Source: Candidatus Binatia bacterium
GTDB taxonomy: Bacteria > Desulfobacterota > Binatia > UBA12015
DNA: 64,000 nucleotides
Assembly (NCBI GenBank): GCA_029248525.1
Contig: JAQWJE010000008.1
Span: 353,150 to 417,149, forward strand
Direction: 5' to 3'
Within the stretch, counting starts at the first letter, position 1, and each line of letters begins with the position of its first letter. The notes beneath the pieces are model-generated. The model worked only from the letters and a program-made list of their open reading frames with translations, was not told the origin of the DNA and did no database searches. The position numbers and the translations under genes are program-made. This document shows positions 1 through 8,988 of the stretch, one piece after another.

Positions 1-717
1 GTGAATCAGAGCGAATAGAAAGAGCGCATCCGTGCCTGGTTGGATCGGCACGTGAAGATCGGCGATGGCTGCGCTTTCTGTCAGGCGGGGGTCGACGACG
101 ACGAGAGTTCCCCCGCGTTCGCGGAGAGCGCGCAGCCGACCACGCATATCCGGAGCGGTCATGATGCTGCCATTGGACACCAGGGGGTTGGCGCCAAGGA
201 TCAGGAAAAAGTCGGTGCGGTCGAGATCGGGAACGGCAAAACTGCCCGGCGAGCCAAACAACAACTGATTGGCAAACATCTTGGGTAATTGGTCCACACT
301 GGTGGCCGAGAAGCGCCATTTGGTTCCGATCGCCTTTACGAGAGCGGGAACGGAGAGGTTGGAGCCAAAATCATGCGCATTCGGGTTGCCGAGGTAGGTT
401 GCGATCGCGTTGGCCCCGTGATCGGTGCGAATCTCGCCCAATCTTTCGGCCACCGTTTCCAGAGCGTCTTCCCAGGAAATTTCCTGAAAATCCTTTCCCT
501 TCCTCTGCAACGGATGACGGACGCGGTCCGGATCGGTGGACAAGCCCACAAGTCCCGTCGATTTCGGACAGATATACCCGCGGCTGAAGGGATCTTCGGT
601 GTCTCCACGGATGTCCACGACCTTGCCGACACCCCGATCGACGGTGATTTGGACCCCGCAATGCGCCTCGCATAAGGTGCAGTCCCGGTAAATTACGTCT
701 GTCGCTCCATTGCTCAT
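1..717 (-). CDS. Molybdopterin oxidoreductase (formate dehydrogenase/nitrate reductase type), N-terminal part
   Basis: Catalytic subunit of a molybdopterin-bis-MGD oxidoreductase; only the first 239 codons are inside the window and the reading frame runs off the left edge. The protein begins with the [4Fe-4S] ligand pattern Cys13-x2-Cys16-x3-Cys20-x29-Cys50 followed by PKS, as in formate dehydrogenases and assimilatory nitrate reductases. The downstream text (DPDRVRHPLQRKGKDFQEIS, then EDALETVAERL, and later GANPLVSNGS) matches the molybdopterin-binding domain of this family. There is no Tat signal before the first Cys, so it is probably cytoplasmic. The start is the ATG at 717; the thioesterase gene ends 78 bp upstream in the same direction, so the two may be co-transcribed. 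The substrate cannot be told from this fragment. Confidence 0.88.
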   Translation of the reverse strand, partial: MSNGATDVIYRDCTLCEAHCGVQITVDRGVGKVVDIRGDTEDPFSRGYICPKSTGLVGLSTDPDRVRHPLQRKGKDFQEISWEDALETVAERLGEIRTDHGANAIATYLGNPNAHDFGSNLSVPALVKAIGTKWRFSATSVDQLPKMFANQLLFGSPGSFAVPDLDRTDFFLILGANPLVSNGSIMTAPDMRGRLRALRERGGTLVVVDPRLTESAAIADLHVPIQPGTDALFLFALIH

Positions 718-795
718 GATTGTTGTTGTAGGGCGGGAAAGGCTCAGGGTCCAGTCTGGCCGCGGACCAGGGGAAATCGAAACCGGGCGGGTTGG

Positions 796-1269
796 TCAGG
801 AAGGCTTTTCTCCCGCGCCGGCCTTGGGCGGGCCGGCGAGAAGGCCTTGAAGGCTGTCCCTTCGTTCCTTGGGGATGCGGACGGGACGACCATCGCCATT
901 GACCATCGCGTGTCGGGTTTCGGCGATCGCTACGTTCTCGCCGTCCAATTGAATTTCGTAGGACATGCCAAGAGAAGCTCCGCGCACCCAGGCAAGCCGG
1001 ACGCGAGTCACCAATCGGTCGTCGAATCGGGCAGCCCGTTTGTAGTCAATCTCCACGCGGGTGGTCGAGAAATGTCGATCCATGGCAACGTACTCGCTGT
1101 AGGGGCGGTCATGAATGTCCATCCATTCGATCCGCGCCATCTCGAGATAGCGGACGTAGTTCGCGTGATGCACGATGCCCATCGCATCGGTTTCGAAGAA
1201 TTGAACGCGATGGTGCAGGGTCGCCTCGGCACACGGTATCGCTGCGCTCTCTGTCGCACTCTCGTTCAT
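796..1269 (-). CDS. Acyl-CoA thioesterase, hotdog fold (YbgC/FadM-like 4HBT)
   Basis: Predicted cytoplasmic acyl-CoA thioester hydrolase of 157 residues, the normal length for the 4-hydroxybenzoyl-CoA thioesterase family. The signature lies near the N-terminus: ETDAMGIVHHANYVRYLE, with Asp28 as the expected catalytic residue and HANY forming the active-site helix. The rest follows the hotdog pattern (TTRVEIDYKRAARFDDRL, then ETRHAMVNGDGRPVRIP). It overlaps the upstream alpha/beta hydrolase gene by four bases (ATGA), so the two are translationally coupled. The acyl chain it acts on cannot be inferred. Confidence 0.88.
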   Translation of the reverse strand: MNESATESAAIPCAEATLHHRVQFFETDAMGIVHHANYVRYLEMARIEWMDIHDRPYSEYVAMDRHFSTTRVEIDYKRAARFDDRLVTRVRLAWVRGASLGMSYEIQLDGENVAIAETRHAMVNGDGRPVRIPKERRDSLQGLLAGPPKAGAGEKPS

Positions 1270-2123
1270 GAATCTTCCGTCGACAATGAGTCCAGAAACT
1301 GGAGGACTGCCTCGCTGAAGACGTCATTTCGGTCGCCGGCAACCATATGTCCGGCACCGCCGACGTCGGTGAACTGGGCATGGGGCGCCAGGCCCAGAAA
1401 ATGCTCGACTTGCTCCATCGTGAGAAGGTCGCTCTTCTGACCGCGAATCAGGAGGGTCGGTAGGGTGAGCGCGCGGGCCGCATCATCGAGAACCGTCTCG
1501 GAATCCTGCGGTCTGCCCTTGATGCTCATGAAACGGGGGTCCCAATGCCAGCGCCATCGGCCGTCGTCGCCAAGGCGAAGGTTCTTGGCGAGGCCTTCAT
1601 TGCTGGCCGGACGCGGGCGGTGCGGGTTGTAGGCAGCTACAGCGTCGGCCGCCGCATCGAGGTCGGGGAAACCCTCGGGGTTCGCAAGCATGAAGTCCAT
1701 GATTCGTTGAGCGCCGGCAGGATCCATTCGCGCCGCGATGTCAACCAGAATCAGGGCTCGGGCAAAAGGTTGGGGCCGGCCGCCCTCGGCCAACAGGCAC
1801 GCGATGCCGCCGAGAGAGGCTCCGACCAAAACAGGTTTCTGATCGAGGGATTGGACCACAGCCTCGAGGTCGCCGGCAAAGTCCGTGTAGTGGTAGCGAC
1901 CTTCTGTATCCCATGCGCTGTCACCATGGCCTCGTTGGTCAAGGGCAATCGAGAACCAGCCCAGATCTGCGAGTGTTCGAGCAGTGGCATGCCAGGAGTG
2001 TCGAGTCTGGCCACCGCCATGGACAAAGACGATCGGCGCGCCATCAGGAGGGCCGAAGCAGTCGGCATGAAGTGGGTTCCCGTGGTGGCCGTGCAGGCGG
2101 AGGTCTGAAGGTTGTTCTGCCAT
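1266..2123 (-). CDS. Alpha/beta hydrolase
   Basis: A 285-residue alpha/beta-hydrolase-fold enzyme without a signal peptide. The oxyanion-hole motif VFVHGGGQTRHSW lies at about residues 32-44, the nucleophile elbow GASLGG has Ser103, a likely acid is the Asp in RGQKSDLLT, and the catalytic His259 is in GAGHMVAGDRNDVF. The family includes lactonases, esterases and haloperoxidase-like enzymes, so substrate is open. It is the first gene of an apparent three-gene unit reading leftward (hydrolase, thioesterase, molybdopterin oxidoreductase) and overlaps the thioesterase start by four bases, which suggests they work on related substrates. Confidence 0.88.
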   Translation of the reverse strand: MAEQPSDLRLHGHHGNPLHADCFGPPDGAPIVFVHGGGQTRHSWHATARTLADLGWFSIALDQRGHGDSAWDTEGRYHYTDFAGDLEAVVQSLDQKPVLVGASLGGIACLLAEGGRPQPFARALILVDIAARMDPAGAQRIMDFMLANPEGFPDLDAAADAVAAYNPHRPRPASNEGLAKNLRLGDDGRWRWHWDPRFMSIKGRPQDSETVLDDAARALTLPTLLIRGQKSDLLTMEQVEHFLGLAPHAQFTDVGGAGHMVAGDRNDVFSEAVLQFLDSLSTEDS

Positions 2124-2188
2124 GCTTGAATCCTAGTTGGATCAGTTGCCCGACTGCAACTGCGCAGATCAGGCCTCGAATCCGTTTT

Positions 2189-2728
2189 TTAGAACTTCTT
2201 GTCGACGATATTGGGTACGAGGGGATACGACGCCGATTCGCTGTAGTAGGAACTGGCAGCCCAGTCCTTCATCTCCTGCGAATTCAATCGGTTGTCCTTG
2301 TCCTTGTCGGCTCGATCGAAGACAGTGTAGATACGTGTCCCGAATTCGGCTTCCTGCCGGTCCACATGGCCGTCATCGTTTTCGTCATGTTCATCGTGTT
2401 CGTTCATCCACTTTTGTGTGGACTGGGTCAGGGCTTGGGCCAACTCGAACAGAGTGACGTATCCGTTTTCATCCTGGTCTGTCTCGTCGAAGGATTCTCC
2501 GCGGAAAAAGCCCGTGCCCTTGGCTTCCAGAGCGGACAAGTTCCCGTCCTGGTCGGCATCCGCTTTTTTGAAATTTTTCCGAATCTCCTCGGACGGCGCG
2601 GCGGACTGAGCGGAATCGGCAGGTTCGGCCGGCGACTCCGTTTCTGCGGCGCCGGCAATCGTTCCGATGAGAAGAGGAAAGAAGATCACGGGGAGAAGAC
2701 CCGTCAAAAACTTCAGAAGATATCGCAT
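2189..2728 (-). CDS. Exported protein with four EF-hand calcium-binding motifs
   Basis: A 179-residue protein with an N-terminal signal peptide (Met-Arg-Tyr then a hydrophobic stretch to about residue 25). The mature part carries four EF-hand loops: DADQDGNLSALE, DQDENGYVTLFE, DENDDGHVDRQE and DKDKDNRLNSQE. Each has the acidic 1-3-5-12 pattern of calcium ligands. Bacterial proteins of this type are periplasmic or secreted calcium sensors or buffers; no enzyme domain is attached. It stands alone: the next gene upstream is divergent and the hydrolase downstream begins 66 bp further on in the same direction. The role is unknown. Confidence 0.82.
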   Translation of the reverse strand: MRYLLKFLTGLLPVIFFPLLIGTIAGAAETESPAEPADSAQSAAPSEEIRKNFKKADADQDGNLSALEAKGTGFFRGESFDETDQDENGYVTLFELAQALTQSTQKWMNEHDEHDENDDGHVDRQEAEFGTRIYTVFDRADKDKDNRLNSQEMKDWAASSYYSESASYPLVPNIVDKKF

Positions 2729-3031
2729 ATGGTTTCCTACCCCTGTTTACCGTTTGACGGGAAATTATATGAGACTTTGCCTGGCATTTGTCTCGGCGCC
2801 GACGGTCGGCTGGCAAGTTGGGGTGTTGCCCACCCTCGCGACCCGATGCGTCAACTAGTGGGCTTTGGTGCCCTCGGTATGGCTGATCTTTAGCTGGAGA
2901 ACTTTGGAGGGGGAAGGTGATCACCAGCTTTTGAAACCTCTGGGGCATCAGGTGAGCCTTTCCGGTCCCGAATCGGGCAATTGGCGTATTTCCCGCGCGC
3001 TCTCGGGTTTTCTATGTGGTAGTCTCTACCA
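2729..3031. promoter_or_regulatory. Divergent intergenic region between EF-hand and pectinacetylesterase-like genes
   Basis: About 300 bp between two divergent starts (2728 leftward, 3032 rightward). It must hold promoters for both genes, but I could not pick convincing -10/-35 pairs. There is no open frame with protein-like content and no tRNA-like fold. The only clear structure is the short inverted repeat at 3017-3031, listed separately. Confidence 0.4.
3017..3031 (+). repeat. Inverted repeat abutting the start codon of the pectinacetylesterase-like gene
   Basis: TGGTAG-TCT-CTACCA is a perfect 6-bp stem with a 3-nt spacer that ends on the base before the ATG at 3032. It occupies the place where a Shine-Dalgarno sequence should be, and no AGGAG-like sequence is visible nearby. 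It could be a hairpin affecting translation, an operator half-site pair, or chance. Confidence 0.4.
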
Positions 3032-4840
3032 ATGGCAAAAATTTTCCCGATTCTCCGCAGTTTCAGCTTTGGGCTTGGCTGTCTCGCACTCGCATCCTGT
3101 TCCGGCAGCAGCGATCCCGCTCCCTTGAACTGCACCGCCGCCGTGGCCCCGGCCGTACGTTCATGTATCACGGAGTTCAGCGAGGCTGTGGCGACCTGCT
3201 ACGAGTCCTCGGGGCTGCCTTGCGCGGACGACGCGGCGGGGTTGTCTGATCCGCTTGCGGCACTGGCTGAAACCGTTGCGCAGAGCTGCACCGATGGCGA
3301 ATTCCTCAACCTGTCTCAGGAAGCTCTCGCCGCGCGTCTGGAAAATACCTGCAGGTCTGAGGCTTCGTCGATTGCCTGGCGCACATATGGCGGACCCCAG
3401 GGTGCCGTTTGGCCCAAGGTTTCGGATGAGGATCGGCTCTGTCTTTCCACCGCACATCGCACGGCTGTCGAAATGGTCGGCGCTTCCCTGGACTTGATGA
3501 ACGGATGTCTGGCTGCCGAGGATTGCGCGACAGCTGCGGTGGACGAGGAGCGTGGCATGCTTCTGGTCGAGGCTGTCGCGGAAGCCAGCGCGGCATGTCC
3601 GGACCTTGCTTCTCTGGTGGCTGTTGACCCGCAAGTCTATATGAGTCGAGCAGCAGCGCAGGCCGACTGCGTGACGGCTTCAGCTCAGCCCTCGACCGAA
3701 GGCCTCGGGCTATCCTGCGGCCCGGACGCGGCGAACTTCACCGCGCCGCGCGGTGAATATGTTCAGGTGGTCCTCGACCCTGAGACAACCGGAACCCTTT
3801 GCGGGGATGGTTCGCCCTATGCCTTCTGGGTTCGAATGGCTCCCGAGGGATACCCGCTGGATCGTCTTCTGATCGGGTTGCAGGGTGGAGGTGTCTGTCT
3901 CGGAATTGGTGGTGATTGCGAAGCCAGGTTCGAGCAGAACCCGGGCCTCTTTACCGCCATGGATGATGCACCGATCAGCAGCGGCATCGCTTCGATTGAT
4001 CCCGATGAAAGTGCCTTTGCCAATTGGACGCATGTCTATCTCCCATATTGCAATCAGGACGTCTTTGCCGGGGGCGGCGTGGTCGAGAGGCTGGGTGATT
4101 TTTCTCTACCGCGTTACGGGGGCATTAATCTGCGAGAATCTCTTGCAGGCGTGCGAAACGTGCTCTGGGGGATGATGGATGGTCAGGGAGGCGCCGGTTA
4201 TCGATCGGACGAAGTTCTTGTTCTATTTGGCGGCTTCTCGGCGGGTAGCTACGGGACCGTCTACAACTACTGGTATTTGCCCGACGAACTTCTCTGGGAG
4301 CGCACCACCGGATTCGCTGATGCTGGACTGGCGCTGGATAATGGAGAACCGATTCTCGGAGTCAAGGGTTTCGGGATTGTCAAAATTCCTGCCTGGGGGA
4401 CGCTTCCCTACCTGCCGTCATATTGCTTCGAGGGCGCATGCGCTTTGGGCGAGGTGATTGCCGAGGCTTTGGCGCCGCGCTTGAAAAAGGCCCCGCAGCA
4501 GCAGCTTCTGATGGTGAGCAACGAGCGGGATTTGACCCAACAGAACGACGCGTTTTTTGAGAGCGAACCGTTCTGGGTGAATACAATGCGTCGGACGGTC
4601 TGCGATACCTACGAGTTGAACGGAATCCATTGGTATCTCACCGGCGTGTCCACCGAGAGCATCCACGTGGTCACCATCCGTCCGGAGCTCTGGAATGCAC
4701 CGGTGGACGGCGTACTCATGCGTGACTGGTTTGAGCGGGCCATTTTCGATCCGGACAATTTGCAGACTCGGGTGATCGAGGGGGACTTCGTTGAGGCTGT
4801 GCCTGGAGTCGCACCCTATCCGTGTGATGTGGCGGGCTGA
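3032..4840 (+). CDS. Pectinacetylesterase-family serine hydrolase, lipoprotein
   Basis: A 602-residue outer-layer hydrolase. The N-terminus is a lipoprotein signal (hydrophobic stretch then LASC-SGSSDP), so the mature protein should be lipid-anchored at Cys24. Residues to about 220 form a Cys-rich region of no recognised family. From about 230 the sequence matches the pectinacetylesterase/Notum-like fold: LLIGLQGGGVC (oxyanion region), TH-VYLPYCNQDVF, and the nucleophile FGGFSAGSYG with Ser403. Candidate acid and base are Asp in SNERDLTQQ (about 497) and His in ESIHVVTIR (about 545). In bacteria such proteins are often general esterases or depolymerases, so pectin need not be the substrate. 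The stop is 4 bp before the next start, so it is co-translated with the CocE-type hydrolase. Confidence 0.8.
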   Translation: MAKIFPILRSFSFGLGCLALASCSGSSDPAPLNCTAAVAPAVRSCITEFSEAVATCYESSGLPCADDAAGLSDPLAALAETVAQSCTDGEFLNLSQEALAARLENTCRSEASSIAWRTYGGPQGAVWPKVSDEDRLCLSTAHRTAVEMVGASLDLMNGCLAAEDCATAAVDEERGMLLVEAVAEASAACPDLASLVAVDPQVYMSRAAAQADCVTASAQPSTEGLGLSCGPDAANFTAPRGEYVQVVLDPETTGTLCGDGSPYAFWVRMAPEGYPLDRLLIGLQGGGVCLGIGGDCEARFEQNPGLFTAMDDAPISSGIASIDPDESAFANWTHVYLPYCNQDVFAGGGVVERLGDFSLPRYGGINLRESLAGVRNVLWGMMDGQGGAGYRSDEVLVLFGGFSAGSYGTVYNYWYLPDELLWERTTGFADAGLALDNGEPILGVKGFGIVKIPAWGTLPYLPSYCFEGACALGEVIAEALAPRLKKAPQQQLLMVSNERDLTQQNDAFFESEPFWVNTMRRTVCDTYELNGIHWYLTGVSTESIHVVTIRPELWNAPVDGVLMRDWFERAIFDPDNLQTRVIEGDFVEAVPGVAPYPCDVAG

Positions 4841-4844
4841 ACCG

Positions 4845-7079
4845 ATGCGGTTGCGATGCCGGCAGGCTTTTAGCGCAGCAAGGTTTTGTCTCCTCCTGCT
4901 CGCGGCGTACCCGATCCTTCCTGCTCTGTCAGCGCACGCGTACTCGGTGCAGGGAGGGATTGGATTTGTCGCTATCGCGGATGCGGTCACGGGCGAAGCC
5001 GCTGTTCTCGAAGACGAAAATGGCATATCGCTCCAATCCGGAACGGTAGATGCATTAGGAAGCTTCGTTTTTCGAGGGCTGGTGCAAGGACGTTTGTATC
5101 GGGTGCGCTTGTCGGAGAGTGCCGGTGACGGAGTCTCTGTGCGGGTGAGGGCGTTCGATGAGGTCCCTCCGAATTCCTTTTATGCCGAACAACCTCTCGT
5201 CGACGGATACCAATACGTCCGAATGCGCGACGGGACGTTGCTTTCGGTCATGGTGCGGCCCCCGCTGGGGCGTTCTTTTGCCGATGGTCCTTTTCCGACG
5301 GTTATCGAGTATTCGGGTTATGACCCCGCGAACCCCGATGAGTTGGAGGCGACCTCACTCCTCGCCTCGGCGTTGGGGTACGCCACGGTTGGTGTGAATA
5401 TGCGTGGTTCTGGCTGCTCCGGCGGCGTTTTCGACCTTTTCGATCTGCCGACGACAGCCGACGGTTTCGACATCGTGGAAATCGTTGGACGACAAAGTTG
5501 GGTTTCTGGTGGGGGGGTCGGCATGGTCGGGATCTCGTTTTCCGGGATCAGCCAACTCTCTGTTGCGGGTGCGAAGCCGCCTCATCTCAGCGCGATCCTC
5601 CCGCTTTCCGTGATGTCCGATATATACAGGCATCCGGGGTTGCCGGGCGGCATCTTCAATCGTGGGTTTGCAAATAGTTGGCTGCGAGATCGCGGGCGAG
5701 ATGCACAGCCGGCGCCCGGTGGGGGGCAGGGCTGGGCGCGCAAGCGCGTTCGAGACGGTGATACCGATTGTCTGAATAACCAGAAACTTCGTTTGCAGAC
5801 TCAGGACCCGATTCAGGTGATCGAGGAGAACCCTTTTTATGATCCGACCCTGATGGATGCGCGCTCGCCGAGAAATTGGGTTTCCGGGATCGATGTCCCG
5901 GTCTTTCTCGCAGGTGCCTGGTACGACGAGCAGACGGGGAGCGGCTTCGCTTCCATGCTGGACGATTTTCCCCGGCGTCCGGACGTGAAGTTCTTCCTCC
6001 TCAACGGCGTTCATTCCTCCGCGCTCGAGCCTGAAGTGTTGTGGCCCTGGATAGCCTTCCTGGACCTTTATGTCGGGAACCGCGTCCCGGACCCCGATCG
6101 TTTCGCGCCTTTTATTCCCGTCCTTGCAGCGCAACTCATGGGGGGTGGGGCTCCGACGCCACCAGTGCCTGCGAATGTCTGGGGTGGGATCACGGACCGG
6201 GAGGTTGCGAGGCGCGAGTTCGAACGGCTGCCGCGTGTTCAGGTTCTGTTCGAGAACGGAGCCGGAACCTCCTTGCCGGGGTTGCCGGCCACGACCTTCT
6301 CGGCGGGTTTCTCCTTCTGGCCGCCACGCGAGCTTCGCCGGTTGCGGTTGTATTTTGGAGAAGGAGGTCGCCTCGAGCGCCGACGACCAACGCGTGCCGG
6401 CGGAGGGATTGATGGTTATTGGCCGGATCCGAGCTTGCGTCCTGCCCAGACAATTCCCGGACAGGGGCAATCGGCATCCTGGCGGATCCAGCCGAATTAT
6501 AACTGGACGCCGCTCCCCGTAGACGCGGCCGTTGCCTATCGCTCGGAGGTGCTTTCCGAATCGATGGTCCTGGCCGGCACCGCGAGTGTCGATCTTTGGC
6601 TGCGCTCGAGTGCTCCGGATACCGACCTCCAGGTGACCTTGAGTGAGATTCGTTCCGACGGCATGGAGGTCTACATCCAAAGCGGTTTCTTGCGTGCAAG
6701 CCATCGTTTCTCGGATCGAAGGCGTCGCACATCGCTGGATCCGGCACCGACCCATCTCGAATCGGACGCAGAGCCGCTCCCCTCGGGCGAATTTGATCTC
6801 GTACGCGTGGCTACGTTGCCCTTTGCCCATGTCGTTCGTGCAGGCTCTCGGATTCGGATCAGCATCTCCGCGCCGGGCGGCGACCGAACGCGCTGGGCTT
6901 TCGACACTCCGGAGACAGGCGGTTTGGTCTTTAACGAGATCGCTCGGACACGCCGACATGCCTCGCGTATTGTTTTGCCCTGGATTCGCAAAATTGATGT
7001 CCCACCCGCGAGCTTTCCAGCGAACTCCCTGCGCGGTCAGCCGTCGCGGCCGAGCCAAATAGTAGCGAATGGTGGCTGA
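4845..7079 (+). CDS. CocE/NonD-type X-Pro dipeptidyl-peptidase-like hydrolase, exported
   Basis: An exported alpha/beta hydrolase of 745 residues. I chose the ATG at 4845, four bases after the previous stop, because it directly precedes a signal peptide (MRLRCRQAFSAARF, then a Leu/Ala-rich core ending SAHA); the frame is open further upstream to a TTG at 4791. Family motifs are GVNMRGSGCSGGVFDLFD, the nucleophile VGISFSG (Ser231), GAWYDEQTGSG with the likely Asp near 361, and NGVHSSALEP with the His near 390. The C-terminal third is the PepX-C jelly-roll (VASVDLWLRSS-like text, here AGTASVDLWLRSSAPDTDL). Members cleave esters, acyl groups or N-terminal X-Pro peptides. An N-terminal extension of about 100 residues looks like a small beta domain. 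Confidence 0.86.
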   Translation: MRLRCRQAFSAARFCLLLLAAYPILPALSAHAYSVQGGIGFVAIADAVTGEAAVLEDENGISLQSGTVDALGSFVFRGLVQGRLYRVRLSESAGDGVSVRVRAFDEVPPNSFYAEQPLVDGYQYVRMRDGTLLSVMVRPPLGRSFADGPFPTVIEYSGYDPANPDELEATSLLASALGYATVGVNMRGSGCSGGVFDLFDLPTTADGFDIVEIVGRQSWVSGGGVGMVGISFSGISQLSVAGAKPPHLSAILPLSVMSDIYRHPGLPGGIFNRGFANSWLRDRGRDAQPAPGGGQGWARKRVRDGDTDCLNNQKLRLQTQDPIQVIEENPFYDPTLMDARSPRNWVSGIDVPVFLAGAWYDEQTGSGFASMLDDFPRRPDVKFFLLNGVHSSALEPEVLWPWIAFLDLYVGNRVPDPDRFAPFIPVLAAQLMGGGAPTPPVPANVWGGITDREVARREFERLPRVQVLFENGAGTSLPGLPATTFSAGFSFWPPRELRRLRLYFGEGGRLERRRPTRAGGGIDGYWPDPSLRPAQTIPGQGQSASWRIQPNYNWTPLPVDAAVAYRSEVLSESMVLAGTASVDLWLRSSAPDTDLQVTLSEIRSDGMEVYIQSGFLRASHRFSDRRRRTSLDPAPTHLESDAEPLPSGEFDLVRVATLPFAHVVRAGSRIRISISAPGGDRTRWAFDTPETGGLVFNEIARTRRHASRIVLPWIRKIDVPPASFPANSLRGQPSRPSQIVANGG

Positions 7080-7149
7080 TTCTTCGGAATTCGGGAGGAC
7101 TGCGGCGCGGCCTGTCGCTTACCGCGCAAAGTCTCGTTAAGATTCGGCC

Positions 7150-8943
7150 ATGAGTTCCGCGCCGGCAGAAGAATCGCTGCCACATTCTCCACTTTCGCGT
7201 GCCGAGAATTTTCGCTCCCGTTTGCTGATCGGTTCGACAGTCATCCTGTTTTCGAACCTTATCTTTGCTGGGGCAGATCTGTTGCTTGTCTCCTCGAACC
7301 TGCTGGCGATCTGGGCCTGCAAGCTGGTCCAGATTTTAGAGATTTTCTGGGTTCGCTACCGACTCCGCAATGGGGCCCGAATGCCGGAGATGAATTTCCT
7401 CGGCATGCTCCTGGTCTCGACGGTTCTCGCGATGACCGCGCTCTCCGGCTATATTTCGCAGGAGACCGAGACGACACAGATTCTCGCGATCGCGATCCTG
7501 TTCGCGTCGGCGGGCATTGTGCCGTGGCCACGAGGTTCGCAGCTGATTGTCGCGCTGGTCGCGGTTGGCGCGATTTCAGCCCAGCAAATATTGATGGAGC
7601 CGAGACCCTCGTTGGGGCTTCTGGCGGTGTGGAGCGGGGCGGCTTGTTCGGTGCTGATGGCCGACCTCCTCAATCGTCGTCGCGCGCAGGTTGAAGATAG
7701 CGAGCGAGTCGCTCGTCGTCGCGAGCGCGAGCAGCGAGAGATCACGGATATTCTCTTATCCGGTAGCTCTTCTGTTGTCGGGGGGCTTGGTCAGGGCGAT
7801 TTGATGACTTTTTTCTGCGAAACTCTGTCGCGCCAATTGGGTTGTCGCTGGGTCCTCGCCATCGAGACTCGCGTGGAGGACAATGGTCGTATTGCGTTGC
7901 CGGTGGCGCAATTCGGGCTTCCCGATAGAGATTGGGCAAGTTTGCAAGGCGTACCGATGGACCGATCCCTCGATGGACTGATTGAGCCTCGATACCGGGG
8001 CGAGGTGGCCGAGATTCGTGTGCCCCGGAACCGGCTGGGTCGGGGAGGCGAAGATGATGCTGAACTCTCTGTCTTATTGATTCGTCTGCGAAACTCCGAT
8101 GATGCCGGGGTCGTCCTTACGGCGTGGCGGGATGCCTCTGCGGGTCCGTTTGGCGAGCGGGAACGGACGATCGCACAAGGAATGGCTCCCCTGCTGTCCG
8201 CGTCTCTGGAGCAGCGAAGGTTGCTTGGAGAATTGGAGGCAACGCAAGTTTGGCAACAAAACTTCCTCGCGAGTCTCAGCCACGAACTGCGCACGCCGCT
8301 CAACATTATACTTGGCTATATGGAAATGCTGCTGGATCAGGACCTCCCCGTCTCGGAGGTGGAAGCGCGCGAGCTTCAGGAAAAGGTCAAGTGGAACGCG
8401 AGCAACCAACTGCGCCTGGTGAACGAAGCCCTCGAGTTGAGTCGCCAGGACGAATCGGGCGCGGTGGTCATTCGTCGCGATGATGTCGACCTGCGTGCGC
8501 TTCTCGAGCAGAGTCTCGAGGAGGCCAACCTGCAGGCTCGTGGGAAGAATGTGCGTATTGTCGGAGGTTTTCCTGCGGAATTGCCCAGAATTCGAACGGA
8601 TGCGGTAAAGTTGCGGATCATTTTGGGCAATTTGCTCGACAATGCGAGGAAGTTCACCCACGAGGGCGCCATCTCCTTACAGGTTGAAATATTGGCGGAC
8701 ACGATCACTTTTCGGGTTCGCGACACCGGCCGGGGCATTGCACCCGACGTGCTGCCCGAACTTTTTCGGGCGTTCCGGCAAGGAGAGCGGGGCGACCCCG
8801 GAGGGCTGGGCCTCGGGCTCTATATCGTGCGCAGGCTGGTACAGTCTCTCAACGGTGAGGTTACGGTCACCTCCGAGTTGGGGACCGGCTCGCAGTTCTC
8901 TGTCGAATTACCTCTGGTGCTTTCCGAAGACGCGGACCCATAA
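7150..8943 (+). CDS. Membrane-bound sensor histidine kinase
   Basis: A 597-residue sensor kinase. Residues about 20-190 contain some five or six hydrophobic segments with very short loops, so sensing probably occurs within the membrane. A charged linker (RRRAQVEDSERVARRRERE) leads into a GAF-like region (about 210-350). The kinase core is complete: H-box SLSHELRTPLN with the phospho-acceptor His378, N-box NLLDNARKFTHEG near 494, G1 DTGRGI near 525 and G2 GGLGLGLYIV near 550. No receiver domain is fused and no response regulator gene is adjacent, so this is an orphan kinase. The gene is 70 bp after the CocE-type hydrolase and may share its transcript. Confidence 0.92.
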   Translation: MSSAPAEESLPHSPLSRAENFRSRLLIGSTVILFSNLIFAGADLLLVSSNLLAIWACKLVQILEIFWVRYRLRNGARMPEMNFLGMLLVSTVLAMTALSGYISQETETTQILAIAILFASAGIVPWPRGSQLIVALVAVGAISAQQILMEPRPSLGLLAVWSGAACSVLMADLLNRRRAQVEDSERVARRREREQREITDILLSGSSSVVGGLGQGDLMTFFCETLSRQLGCRWVLAIETRVEDNGRIALPVAQFGLPDRDWASLQGVPMDRSLDGLIEPRYRGEVAEIRVPRNRLGRGGEDDAELSVLLIRLRNSDDAGVVLTAWRDASAGPFGERERTIAQGMAPLLSASLEQRRLLGELEATQVWQQNFLASLSHELRTPLNIILGYMEMLLDQDLPVSEVEARELQEKVKWNASNQLRLVNEALELSRQDESGAVVIRRDDVDLRALLEQSLEEANLQARGKNVRIVGGFPAELPRIRTDAVKLRIILGNLLDNARKFTHEGAISLQVEILADTITFRVRDTGRGIAPDVLPELFRAFRQGERGDPGGLGLGLYIVRRLVQSLNGEVTVTSELGTGSQFSVELPLVLSEDADP

Positions 8944-8988
8944 GAAAATTTGGACCGAGGAGGAAGGCTGGACCGAGGAACACGGGGT

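Noticed and set aside
40..675. Rightward open frames at the left edge
   Set aside because: They are antisense to the molybdopterin oxidoreductase frame, which has the [4Fe-4S] Cys pattern and continuous family similarity.
8951..8979. Direct repeat TGGACCGAGGA (two copies, 18 bp apart)
   Set aside because: Short, imperfectly flanked and located in a 45-bp gap between convergent genes; no sign of a mobile-element target or regulatory array.
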